Source: Paenibacillus tundrae
Lineage (GTDB): Bacteria; Bacillota; Bacilli; Paenibacillales; Paenibacillaceae
Length of the DNA stretch: 64,000 bases
Direction: 5' to 3'
Assembly (NCBI RefSeq): GCF_030812775.1
Contig: NZ_JAUSTI010000001.1
Span: forward strand, 248,001-312,000
In this document: piece by piece, positions 24,453-33,138 of the stretch
Layout of the letters: the number at the start of each line of letters is the position of its first letter
How positions within the stretch are numbered: the stretch's first letter is position 1
Notes under the pieces: model-generated
Database searches by the model: none
Told to the model about the DNA's origin: nothing
What the model saw: the letters and a program-made list of their open reading frames with translations, nothing else
Position numbers and translations under genes: made by a program

Positions 24453-24753
24453 TTTTTAAGCTCAAACGATCAACCGGGCTATGTATACAAAAGATAGTGC
24501 GGTTGTAACTGTTCTGTTATTTACCTATGGAGACGCTGAACTCAATTACACAGATATTCACAGACTTTTATTTTAGCCTATTATGCCCCTTAGGGAAAGG
24601 ATTCACCTTCCGTGTGCTAATCAAGGCCCTGTCCGAATACATATAGATTAGGTAGTTTGTCCGGCGTAGTGTACAGCCTGTCGACCAGCAAGCCGGTGAT
24701 GCATGTGAGCTAGTTTTGCAGATGAAATACAGACTGGGAGGGAACCAAGGAGC

Positions 24754-27564
24754 ATGGAACATACCAAGTGGCATCAGCTAAGTGATGAAGAGCTGCGTAA
24801 TACTCTTGGCGTTAGCCCGCAGGAGGGATTAACGGACGAAGCTGTAACAGAGAAGAGGAAAGTTGCCGGTTCAAACGAACTGAGCGAAGGAAAACGTATA
24901 TCTCCAATCACATTATTGCTGAATCAGTTTAAAGATTTTATGGTACTGGTGTTGATGGGAGCGACGCTGGTATCCGGACTGCTCGGGGAGTATCTGGACG
25001 CGGTAACGATTGTAGCCATTATTGTACTCAACGCTATTTTGGGGTTTGTACAGGAATTTCGGGCGGAGCGATCTCTTCGTGCCTTGAAGCAATTATCAGC
25101 TCCTGCCGCCAAAGTACTTCGATCAGGACAAGAGATTCAGGTTGCGGCTAAACTGCTTGTACCTGGTGATATTGTACTCGTTGAAAGTGGGGATCGTATT
25201 CCTGCCGATGTGCGCTGGCTGGAAACGAACAGCCTGGATGTGGAAGAATCCGCTCTGACTGGTGAATCCGTACCTGTAAGCAAGCATTGTATGCCTATTG
25301 CCGCTGATGATGTGCCGCTGGGAGATCAGAAGAACATCGGATTCATGGGAACGATGGTAACACGCGGAACGGCACGCGGTGTTGTTATTCGTACGGGTAT
25401 GGATACCGAGATGGGCAAAATCGCTGATCTGATCCAAAATACCGATGAACAGGAAACACCACTACAGCACAGGCTTGAACAATTGGGGAAAATTTTGATT
25501 TTTGTCGCTCTTGGACTCACTGTCATGGTTGTCGTTGCAGGTATTCTTCATGGACAACCAGCTGTAGGCATGTTTCTCGCTGGGGTCAGTCTTGCGGTTG
25601 CCGCAATTCCAGAAGGATTGCCCGCGATTGTTACCATCGCTCTGGCGTTAGGTGTGCAGCGTATGATCAAGCGAAAAGCCATCGTGCGGAAATTGCCATC
25701 TGTCGAAACGTTAGGCTGCGCATCAGTCATATGTTCAGATAAGACAGGGACACTCACCCAAAACAAAATGACGGTAACAGATGTCTGGTTAGAAGGCCGT
25801 GGAATGAAGGTAACCGGGGACGGGTATTCGCCAGAAGGACAAATGCTTGAGAATGGACGTCCTGTTGATCTGAAGAGTGACCAGACGTTGCGACGCCTAT
25901 TGCAGATCAGTGCTCTTTGTAATAACGCAAGTATTGTTGAGAATAGAGGAGAAGAGCTTCGGAATAAGAAAAAAGGCAAAGATTCGAAGAAAGATTCCGA
26001 CCAAGATGTGGTTTGGGAACTGAAAGGTGACCCGACAGAGGGCGCACTAGTTGCGCTGGCTTCCAAAATGGGACTAACACCTAACGGGCTCAAAGAATTA
26101 TACGCACGTCAGCAAGAGTTCCCATTCGATTCTGATCGAAAGCGTATGTCTGTCCTTGTTCATCATCAGGGAGGACGAATGATCTACACCAAGGGTGCTC
26201 CTGATGTCCTGATTGGGCAATGTAACTACATTTTATGGGAGGGTAAAGTAGTCCCCTTCACAGGAACCTTACGCCAGAAGGTCATGGCTGCAAACGAAAA
26301 TATGGCTGCATCAGCACTTCGGGTGCTTGGGATGGCTTATCGTGATGTACGACCAGAAGAAAGAGTCGAAGATGAGAACGCTGCGGAGAGCCAGCTTGTG
26401 TTTGTAGGCTTAGCAGGCATGATTGATCCACCGCGCCGTGAAGTTAGGGATGCTATTGCAACCTGCCGCAGAGCAGGTATACGAACGGTGATGATCACGG
26501 GTGACCATGGCACAACCGCTGAAGCCATTGCACAACAACTCGGCATTCTTCCGCGAGGAGGAAAGTCATTAAGTGGACTTCAGTTAGCGGGCATGGCGGA
26601 TGAAGAACTGGATAAACACGTTGAGGGGATTTATGTCTTCTCCAGGGTGTCTCCTGAGCATAAATTACGAATAGTCAAATCGCTACAAAGGAAAGGACAT
26701 GTCGTTGCGATGACGGGGGATGGCGTTAATGACGCTCCGGCCATCAAAGCGGCAGACATCGGGATTGCGATGGGGATTACCGGCACTGATGTAACGAAAG
26801 AAGCATCTGCCCTGATTTTGAGTGACGATAACTTCTCAACTATTGTAGCTGCTATTGAAGAAGGGCGTAACATCTATGAGAACATTCGTAAATTTATTCG
26901 TTACTTACTTGCCTCCAATGTGGGTGAGATATTGACCATGTTCTTCGCAATGATGATGGGTTTGCCTTTGCCACTCGTACCGATCCAGATTTTATGGGTC
27001 AATCTCGTGACGGATGGTCTTCCAGCTATGGCGCTGGGCGTGGATCAGCCAGAGAAAGATCTCATGGAGCACAAGCCACGTGGTGCGAAGGAAAATATTT
27101 TTGCCCGTAGATTGGGCTGGAAAATTATAAGTCGTGGTGTGCTGATCGGTTTATGTACGCTGGGAGCCTTCTGGCTCACATTACAGGCCGCTCCAGATCA
27201 TCCGGGTCAATTGATCAAGGCGCAGTCTGTGGCTTTTGCGACATTGGTTCTGGCTCAACTGATCCATGTGTTTGACTGCCGGAGTTCACGTTCTATTTTT
27301 CATCGGAATCCGCTTCAAAACAAATATTTGGTTCTTGCCGTCATTTCATCTGTCGTGCTGATGCTGATTGTGATGTACGTAGAGCCGTTGCAACCGATCT
27401 TCAAAACTGTACCACTCGGCTTGCGTGAATGGGCGATCTGTATCGTTGCTGCTGGAATTCCTACGTTCCTTATGGGAGCAGGCAGTGTGTGGGGAGGCCG
27501 CCGCAACCGTCGCCGTATGGGGCCAGGCCGTTTCGTTCCGAAAAGTACAAAGTTTTCTGCATAA
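24754..27564 (+). CDS. yloB: Calcium-transporting P-type ATPase (SERCA-like, YloB)
   Basis: Pumps Ca2+ out of the cytoplasm at the cost of ATP. It has 936 residues, with ten predicted membrane segments. Cation-ATPase N domain at 5-75; actuator domain with LTGESVPV; phosphorylation site DKTGT (Asp329); nucleotide-binding segment with KGDPTEGALV and KGAPDVL; hinge TGDGVNDAPA; C-terminal cation-ATPase domain with VNLVTDGLPAMALG. The calcium-site residues of M4 (AIPEGLPA) and M6 (NLVTDG) are present. There is a charged insert near residue 405 (RNKKKGKDSKKDSDQD). The ATG at 24754 uses GGGAGGG about ten bases upstream. In B. subtilis yloB affects calcium in spores. Confidence 0.94.
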   Translation: MEHTKWHQLSDEELRNTLGVSPQEGLTDEAVTEKRKVAGSNELSEGKRISPITLLLNQFKDFMVLVLMGATLVSGLLGEYLDAVTIVAIIVLNAILGFVQEFRAERSLRALKQLSAPAAKVLRSGQEIQVAAKLLVPGDIVLVESGDRIPADVRWLETNSLDVEESALTGESVPVSKHCMPIAADDVPLGDQKNIGFMGTMVTRGTARGVVIRTGMDTEMGKIADLIQNTDEQETPLQHRLEQLGKILIFVALGLTVMVVVAGILHGQPAVGMFLAGVSLAVAAIPEGLPAIVTIALALGVQRMIKRKAIVRKLPSVETLGCASVICSDKTGTLTQNKMTVTDVWLEGRGMKVTGDGYSPEGQMLENGRPVDLKSDQTLRRLLQISALCNNASIVENRGEELRNKKKGKDSKKDSDQDVVWELKGDPTEGALVALASKMGLTPNGLKELYARQQEFPFDSDRKRMSVLVHHQGGRMIYTKGAPDVLIGQCNYILWEGKVVPFTGTLRQKVMAANENMAASALRVLGMAYRDVRPEERVEDENAAESQLVFVGLAGMIDPPRREVRDAIATCRRAGIRTVMITGDHGTTAEAIAQQLGILPRGGKSLSGLQLAGMADEELDKHVEGIYVFSRVSPEHKLRIVKSLQRKGHVVAMTGDGVNDAPAIKAADIGIAMGITGTDVTKEASALILSDDNFSTIVAAIEEGRNIYENIRKFIRYLLASNVGEILTMFFAMMMGLPLPLVPIQILWVNLVTDGLPAMALGVDQPEKDLMEHKPRGAKENIFARRLGWKIISRGVLIGLCTLGAFWLTLQAAPDHPGQLIKAQSVAFATLVLAQLIHVFDCRSSRSIFHRNPLQNKYLVLAVISSVVLMLIVMYVEPLQPIFKTVPLGLREWAICIVAAGIPTFLMGAGSVWGGRRNRRRMGPGRFVPKSTKFSA

Positions 27565-27596
27565 AATCAATACCTTTTACTTCGCATTTTCGTTAT

Positions 27597-27657
27597 GCTA
27601 TCCTCAAATTGCTCGAAGAGAACGTCTTCGGCATTTTGCAGGATAGCTTTTTTTTGG
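27597..27657 (+). terminator. Terminator of the calcium ATPase gene
   Basis: GCTATCCT (27597-27604) pairs with AGGATAGC (27639-27647 region), with an inner CGAAGA/TCTTCG stem, followed by eight T. Confidence 0.85.
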
Positions 27658-27732
27658 AAGTGGAGCTTCATCTCCTCCTCCAGTTATGAGAGCCTGACTT
27701 TTCGAAACATACAACTTGATATGAATAAATGC

Positions 27733-27752
27733 TTTGGCAGCATACTGCCAAA
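27733..27752 (+). other. Perfect hairpin abutting the dapF ribosome site
   Basis: TTTGGCAG (27733-27740) and CTGCCAAA (27745-27752) leave a 4-base loop. The right arm overlaps the first bases of the AAAGGAG ribosome site (27751-27757). It may hold back translation or be an operator. Confidence 0.6.
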
Positions 27753-27769
27753 AGGAGTGGGAAGATCAT

Positions 27770-28603
27770 ATGGAATTTACGAAAATGCATGGACTAGGCA
27801 ACGACTTTATCGTTGTATTTGGAGAAGAGAAGCTTCCCGCAGACGCGCCAGAATTGGCTGTGAAATGGTGTAACCGATTTTTCGGCATTGGTGCGGATGG
27901 GCTCGTCTATATACTGCCTTCCGAGAAAGCAGATTTCCAGATGCGCATTATGAATTCAGACGGTTCCGAGGCCGAGCAATGTGGTAATGCCATTCGGTGT
28001 GTCGCAAAATATGTGTATGATCACGGTCATGTATCCGGCGAGAATATTACGATAGAGACGATTGGTGCAGGCGTACAACCGGTTAACCTTAACATTCGTG
28101 ATGGTAAGGTAGAGACGGTTCGTGTGGATATGGGTGAGCCGATTTTGGACGGGCTTAAGGTTCCAACGACAGTGGATGCAAATCCTGTGGTTAATCATTC
28201 CATTGAAGCGAATGGTCAACAATTTAAGTTCACCGCTGTATCCATGGGGAACCCGCACGCTGTTATTTATGTAGAAGATGCTGTGAATTTTGACCTCTCA
28301 ACATGGGGGCCACTGCTAGAAGTACATCCGATGTTTCCGAAAAAAATGAATGTGGAATTCGCCACTGTTCGTGACCGCGGTTATGTAGATATGCGTGTAT
28401 GGGAACGTGGAGCGGGGCCAACGCTGGCATGTGGAACAGGAGCCTGTGCAACACTCGTATCGTCCGTTCTGAACGGACACACCGACCGTACTGCTGTCGT
28501 TAGCCTCAAAGGTGGAGATTTGCACATTGAGTGGAATGAAACAGATAACCACGTTTATATGACGGGACCTGCGGAAGTTGTGTTCAAAGGGATCACCTCA
28601 TAA
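27770..28603 (+). CDS. dapF: Diaminopimelate epimerase
   Basis: Converts LL- to meso-diaminopimelate, for lysine and for peptidoglycan crosslinks, by a two-cysteine acid-base mechanism. It has 277 residues. Both catalytic cysteines are present: Cys71 in EAEQCGNAIRC and Cys221 in ACGTGACATLV. The opening MHGLGNDFIVV is typical. The ATG at 27770 follows AAAGGAG; the in-frame start at 27734 lies upstream of the hairpin and lacks a ribosome site. In B. subtilis dapF is elsewhere, so this placement between yloB and the methyltransferase is a lineage difference. It is a single-gene unit with its own terminator. Confidence 0.96.
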   Translation: MEFTKMHGLGNDFIVVFGEEKLPADAPELAVKWCNRFFGIGADGLVYILPSEKADFQMRIMNSDGSEAEQCGNAIRCVAKYVYDHGHVSGENITIETIGAGVQPVNLNIRDGKVETVRVDMGEPILDGLKVPTTVDANPVVNHSIEANGQQFKFTAVSMGNPHAVIYVEDAVNFDLSTWGPLLEVHPMFPKKMNVEFATVRDRGYVDMRVWERGAGPTLACGTGACATLVSSVLNGHTDRTAVVSLKGGDLHIEWNETDNHVYMTGPAEVVFKGITS

Positions 28604-28618
28604 AATGGAGATTTAAGC

Positions 28619-28648
28619 CAAGAGAGGCCTGTGCGCCTCTCTTTTTGT
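28619..28648 (+). terminator. Terminator of dapF
   Basis: AGAGAGGC pairs with GCCTCTCT around a CTGTGC loop, followed by TTTTT. Confidence 0.9.
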
Positions 28649-28670
28649 ATTGCAGAAATAGAATTCGGGT

Positions 28671-28721
28671 ATATATGTTCAGCCATACATTCCATGAGAA
28701 CAGACAGAACAGAACATATAT
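28671..28721 (+). promoter_or_regulatory. Inverted repeat upstream of the methyltransferase/MTHFR gene
   Basis: Perfect 10-base arms ATATATGTTC (28671-28680) and GAACATATAT (28712-28721), 31 bases apart, about 100 bases before the gene. It does not match an S-box (SAM) riboswitch, and no intrinsic terminator precedes the start. It could be a paired operator or looped site. Confidence 0.45.
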
Positions 28722-28822
28722 CATCATAATTCCGGGAAAAAACCTGTGTTTTCCTTCGTTTTTTAGCGTTTTTTGTGTTACATTAGTATGAAATTGATCA
28801 CAGCCAGGCGGGGGGAAATGGG

Positions 28823-30712
28823 ATGAAGGCGGATTTACGGAGCGTAATGCAGGAGCGGGTTCTCGTGGGAGACGGGGCGATGGGAACATTTCTTTATCAA
28901 ATGGGATTCCCGGTAGGCATTTCATATGAAGAGTTGAATTTAATTTCACCTGAAGTGGTGGCTGATGTACATCGTCGTTATCGAGATGCAGGGACTGAAA
29001 TATTCGAGACGAACACATACTCTGCCAATTATGATAAGTTATCCAAGTTTGGCCTGGAGTCTAAGGTTGAGAATGTGAACCGGGCTGGTGTGCGTATCGC
29101 CAAGGAAGTGGCAGGTAGTCAAGGTTATGTGCTTGGTGCTGTAGGTTCAATTCGCGGGGGGAAACGCACGAATGTATCTACAAGCGAACTGAAACGCTTT
29201 TATGAGCAACAGATTTTTGCACTTCTTGACGAAGGAGTAGACGGCATTCTCCTTGAAACCTTCTATGATATCGAGGAGATGGACATTGCCCTTCTGCAGA
29301 CTCGTAAGCTGAGTGACCTGCCCGTAATTGGACAATTTGCGGTGGAGCATGTTGGTCATACACTGGATGGATATACAATGCCTGAGGCGTTCCGAATTAT
29401 GCGTGAACAAGGTGCCGATGTGATTGGCTTCAACTGTCGCACAGGTCCTAACGGTATTATGCGTGCGATGGAAACGGTATCTGGGCGGATTGGTATTCCA
29501 ATGTCCGTCTATCCTAATGCGGGAGCCGCAGATTACGTAGATGGTGAATTCCGTTATGGTGCAACTCCGGAGTACTTCGGTCAGACAGCAGTACAGTTTG
29601 CCGACTTGGGTGCTCGGATTATCGGCGGTTGCTGCGGAACAACGCCTGATCATATCGCTGCTATGGCTGGAGCCTTGGCCGACTATCAAGCTGCTCCGAT
29701 TGTCCAGCCTGACCTAACAGATCCCAAACCACGCATTGTCCTACATGAACATGTGGATGAACGTGCTGGTCGTGGAGGACAACCTACAATTGTTGATCTA
29801 GTGAAAGAGCGCCATACGGTTATCGTTGAACTTGACCCACCACGTGATCTGGATATCGCCAAATTCATGAAAGGTGCCGAGGTTCTAAAAGCAGCAGGAG
29901 CTGACGCATTAACACTCGCTGACAACTCGCTTGCTGTTACCCGGATGAGTAATATGGCTCTGGGACATCTCGTTCAAGATCGCACGGGACTGCGCCCACT
30001 TGTGCATATCGCATGCCGGGATCGTAATCTCATTGGTACGCAATCCCACATGATGGGCTTTGATGCGCTTGGAATTAATCATGTGCTCGCCGTAACCGGA
30101 GATCCAGCCCGTTTCGGTGACCTCCCGGGTTCAAGCTCGGTATATGACCTAACTTCCTTCGAAATTATTCGGATGATTAAGCAACTGAACGATGGTGTAG
30201 CCTTCTCGGGTAAACCGCTCAAGCAAAAAGCAGGATTCGTTATTGGAGCTGCATTCAATCCAAACGTGAAACATTTGGACAAAGCCGTTCAACGATTGGA
30301 GAAAAAGATTGCCTCCGGCGCCGATTACATCATGACCCAGCCGATTTACGATCCACAATTAATTGCCGCAATGCATGAAGCAACCAAACATCTGGAAATC
30401 CCTATTTTTGTTGGCGTAATGCCGCTCGCAAGTGGACGAAATGCGGAATATCTCCATAACGAGGTGCCGGGAATTCAGCTGTCGGATGAGGTGCGTTCAC
30501 GCATGGCTGGTCTGGAAGGCGAAGAAGGCCGCGCGATGGGCGTGAAAATCGCCAAGGAACTATTGGATGTAGCCACCACGTATTTTAAAGGCATCTATCT
30601 AATGACGCCATTTATGTTCTACAACATGACGGCGGAACTTACGCAATATGTGTGGGAGAAGTCAGAGCACCAATGTCCTACTTGTTTCAACCCTAATAAT
30701 CAATTACAATAG
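28823..30712 (+). CDS. Homocysteine S-methyltransferase / methylenetetrahydrofolate reductase fusion (YitJ-like)
   Basis: Two enzymes in one chain of 629 residues. The N-terminal half (about 1-290) is a zinc homocysteine methyltransferase: GDGAMGTFLYQMG at the start, GFNCRTGP with the first zinc cysteine, and IIGGCCGTTPDHI with the pair. The C-terminal half (about 325-610) is a MetF-type TIM barrel: IVELDPPRDLD, ADALTLADNSLAVTR, HIACRDRN, LAVTGDPA and MTQPIYDPQ. Together they supply methyl groups for methionine. The start at 28823 follows a run of six G. In B. subtilis yitJ is under S-box control; no S-box is seen here. The next gene starts 19 bases on, so it probably leads the operon. Confidence 0.93.
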   Translation: MKADLRSVMQERVLVGDGAMGTFLYQMGFPVGISYEELNLISPEVVADVHRRYRDAGTEIFETNTYSANYDKLSKFGLESKVENVNRAGVRIAKEVAGSQGYVLGAVGSIRGGKRTNVSTSELKRFYEQQIFALLDEGVDGILLETFYDIEEMDIALLQTRKLSDLPVIGQFAVEHVGHTLDGYTMPEAFRIMREQGADVIGFNCRTGPNGIMRAMETVSGRIGIPMSVYPNAGAADYVDGEFRYGATPEYFGQTAVQFADLGARIIGGCCGTTPDHIAAMAGALADYQAAPIVQPDLTDPKPRIVLHEHVDERAGRGGQPTIVDLVKERHTVIVELDPPRDLDIAKFMKGAEVLKAAGADALTLADNSLAVTRMSNMALGHLVQDRTGLRPLVHIACRDRNLIGTQSHMMGFDALGINHVLAVTGDPARFGDLPGSSSVYDLTSFEIIRMIKQLNDGVAFSGKPLKQKAGFVIGAAFNPNVKHLDKAVQRLEKKIASGADYIMTQPIYDPQLIAAMHEATKHLEIPIFVGVMPLASGRNAEYLHNEVPGIQLSDEVRSRMAGLEGEEGRAMGVKIAKELLDVATTYFKGIYLMTPFMFYNMTAELTQYVWEKSEHQCPTCFNPNNQLQ

Positions 30713-30731
30713 TGTAACGGATGTGATGCCG

Positions 30732-31631
30732 ATGTCATTCAGTATGACCGGATACGGTCAATCCGCTTTTCATTTTGGCGGCTATAAGGTACAGTTGGAA
30801 ATCAAATCGGTCAATCATCGTTATTGTGAAGTGATGATGCGTCTACCAAAAGAGTGGACATGTTATGAAGACGGATTGAGGAAAATCGTACAGGGCCGTT
30901 TGAAACGTGGGCGGATTGATGTTTATGTAATGAAAGAAAAAGATGAAGACCAGGCTCTTCCTGCCGTGCTCAATGAGCAGGCGGTTAGAGCCTATCTGCA
31001 GGCTGCAGAGCAGTTGGAGACCCGGTATGGGATGCAGGGCAAACCGACCATTATGGACATACTTTCGTTGCCAGATGTCATGGTTCATTCAGAAGGGGTT
31101 AATCTTCTGACGGAAGAACAGAAGGACGAATGGGAACGTGTTCTGCGGGAGGGACTTGAAGAAGCTCTGTCCGGTCTGGAACAGATGCGCGCTCGCGAGG
31201 GTCTTCATCTGGCCAGTGACCTGGAACGACGAATAAGTCGTCTGGAGTCACTGCATACCGAGATGCTTACTCTTGCACCTACTGTGGTAAGTGATTACCG
31301 CAACAAGCTAAGACAAAGGCTTACGGAAATGCAGGAAGAAGGCTCTTTCCCTTTTGATGAGCATAAATTGGGTATGGAAATTGCTGTGTTTGCCGATCGT
31401 TCTAACATAGAAGAAGAGCTTACGCGTTTACTCAGTCACTTTGGACAGAGCAGGGAACTGCTGAAGAGTGATGAACCTGTGGGACGCAAGCTGGACTTTC
31501 TTATTCAAGAGATGAATCGTGAAGTTAACACGATTGGATCAAAAGCCAACCATTTGGCTCTAGTGAACCGTGTTGTCGAGATGAAGGCGGAACTGGAGAA
31601 AATTCGTGAGCAAGCAGCGAATATCGAATGA
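30732..31631 (+). CDS. yloC: YicC/YloC family endoribonuclease
   Basis: A 299-residue protein with the YicC N-terminal domain (MSFSMTGYGQSAF, then IEIKSVNHRY-like EIKSVNHRYCEVMMRLP) and the DUF1732 C-terminal domain (EIAVFADRSNIEEELTRLLSHF ... GRKLDFLIQEMNREVNTIGSKA). E. coli YicC acts as an endoribonuclease on small RNAs, and B. subtilis YloC is reported to be one too. The start at 30732 has GGATG seven bases upstream, and the resulting N-terminus agrees with the family. It precedes remA and gmk as in B. subtilis. Confidence 0.93.
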   Translation: MSFSMTGYGQSAFHFGGYKVQLEIKSVNHRYCEVMMRLPKEWTCYEDGLRKIVQGRLKRGRIDVYVMKEKDEDQALPAVLNEQAVRAYLQAAEQLETRYGMQGKPTIMDILSLPDVMVHSEGVNLLTEEQKDEWERVLREGLEEALSGLEQMRAREGLHLASDLERRISRLESLHTEMLTLAPTVVSDYRNKLRQRLTEMQEEGSFPFDEHKLGMEIAVFADRSNIEEELTRLLSHFGQSRELLKSDEPVGRKLDFLIQEMNREVNTIGSKANHLALVNRVVEMKAELEKIREQAANIE

Positions 31632-31682
31632 ACGGTCATATTTCGGCAGAAGAGTCGCATGTATAGGGGGAAGAACCTGATT

Positions 31683-31943
31683 ATGGCAATCAAACTCATT
31701 AACATTGGATTCGGTAACATCGTATCGGCGAACCGGATTATATCGATCGTAAGCCCGGAATCGGCGCCGATCAAGAGAATTATACAAGAGGCAAGAGACC
31801 GTCATATGCTGATTGATGCAACGTATGGAAGACGTACTCGTGCCGTAATTATTACGGATAGTGATCATGTCATTCTGTCTGCGGTACAGCCAGAAACGGT
31901 TGCCCATCGTCTTTCTTCGAAAGATGATGATAACGACGAATAA
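31683..31943 (+). CDS. remA: Extracellular matrix regulator RemA (DUF370)
   Basis: An 86-residue DNA-binding protein. The family core is intact: [29 protein letters not shown] and [24 protein letters not shown]. In B. subtilis RemA forms ring-like oligomers and activates matrix and osmoprotection genes. ATG 31683 follows GGGGGAAGA. It lies 51 bases after yloC and 13 before gmk. Confidence 0.95.
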   Translation: MAIKLINIGFGNIVSANRIISIVSPESAPIKRIIQEARDRHMLIDATYGRRTRAVIITDSDHVILSAVQPETVAHRLSSKDDDNDE

Positions 31944-31956
31944 AATGGAGTGTAAT

Positions 31957-32529
31957 ATGTCTAAGGGATTACTGATAGTGTTGTCCGGCCCATCTGGGGT
32001 CGGGAAGGGTACAGTATGCAGCGCGCTGCGCAAACGGGTGCCGAATTTGACTTATTCCGTATCGGCAACAACCCGCCAGCCTCGTCTGGGTGAAGAACAT
32101 GGAGTTAACTACTTCTTCCATTCGCATGATGAGTTTCTTAGTATGATTGCTGAAGATCAACTGCTGGAACATGCAGAATATGTTGGCAACTATTATGGAA
32201 CTCCACGTGATTTTGTGGAGAAAACAATTAACGAAGGCCGCGACATCATTCTTGAGATTGAAGTCCAAGGTGCGTTAAAAGTAAAAGAAAAGTTCCCGGA
32301 TGGGATCTTTGTGTTTCTACTCCCTCCTTCTTTGGACGAGCTTAAAGATCGCATTCAAGGCCGCGGTACCGAAAGTCAGGCAACAATTGACCACCGGATG
32401 TCCGTTGCTGTAGATGAGATCAGCTTATTGGAGCAGTATGATTACGCAGTTGTTAATGATGAAATTGATTTGGCGTGTAAACGAATAGAAAGCATCATTA
32501 TCGCCGAACATTGTAAGATCAATAAATAA
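31957..32529 (+). CDS. gmk: Guanylate kinase
   Basis: Phosphorylates GMP to GDP with ATP. It has 190 residues. The P-loop GPSGVGKGT lies at residues 10-18, followed by [13 protein letters not shown] (GMP-binding arginines) and the lid segment. ATG 31957 has GGAGTG seven bases upstream. Longer frames upstream run through remA and are rejected. Supplies guanine nucleotides in the same operon as the omega subunit, the common arrangement. Confidence 0.96.
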   Translation: MSKGLLIVLSGPSGVGKGTVCSALRKRVPNLTYSVSATTRQPRLGEEHGVNYFFHSHDEFLSMIAEDQLLEHAEYVGNYYGTPRDFVEKTINEGRDIILEIEVQGALKVKEKFPDGIFVFLLPPSLDELKDRIQGRGTESQATIDHRMSVAVDEISLLEQYDYAVVNDEIDLACKRIESIIIAEHCKINK

Positions 32530-32755
32530 TCTCTTTTACCGCAGCAACATGCGATATTCCACACGACTACAGTCATAGGATATACAGATAAAGAACGTGT
32601 TCGTGTGGATGACGGATACAGACTGGACTGTGTAGGTGCATGTTCAAATTAATCGTGTTTTCATTACCGTGAAAATGATCGATTTGAACAGCTTCTTGAA
32701 GTTCAGTCTGGCGGTGAAGGGTGATTATACTAATGTGAAGAGGTGTTTTGTAACT

Positions 32756-32971
32756 ATGCTGTATCCTTCTATTGATGAAATGATGAACAAAGTCGACAGC
32801 AAGTATTCTCTTGTTGTTGCTGCTTCTCGCCGGGCTAGACAACTTCGTGAAGGCGAAAAATCCGATCTGAGAAATGCAAAATCCAATAAACAGGTTGGCG
32901 TTGCGCTTGAAGAGATTTATGGTGACTTGCTCGTTGTCATCAAAGGACAGGACGAAGAAGAGGAAGAGTAA
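32756..32971 (+). CDS. rpoZ: RNA polymerase omega subunit
   Basis: A 71-residue subunit that helps assemble beta' into RNA polymerase. It has YPSIDEMMNKVDSKYSLVVAASRRARQL at the start and an acidic tail (GQDEEEEE). ATG 32756 follows AGGTG. The 226-base gap from gmk holds no gene or terminator. The terminator at 33021 ends this transcription unit. Confidence 0.95.
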   Translation: MLYPSIDEMMNKVDSKYSLVVAASRRARQLREGEKSDLRNAKSNKQVGVALEEIYGDLLVVIKGQDEEEEE

Positions 32972-33020
32972 GCCGTCAGCGGCTGCTCTTCAACTGCATA
33001 CGGCGTAAGCCGGATTTATT

Positions 33021-33047
33021 TGACAACCGCGAGGTTGTTATTTTTTT
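33021..33047 (+). terminator. Terminator after rpoZ
   Basis: GACAACC pairs with GGTTGTT around GCGA, followed by ATTTTTTTC. Confidence 0.88.
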
Positions 33048-33138
33048 CTCTATTGAATTCTTCTCATAACGAACTAAAGGGATGACAAGATAGATTCCTA
33101 TTCATCGTTTATATGTCGCATAGACTGGGGGAAATAAC

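Noticed and set aside
28649..28822. S-box riboswitch before the methyltransferase/MTHFR gene
   Set aside because: None of the usual S-box sequence blocks and no terminator stem are present in the gap.
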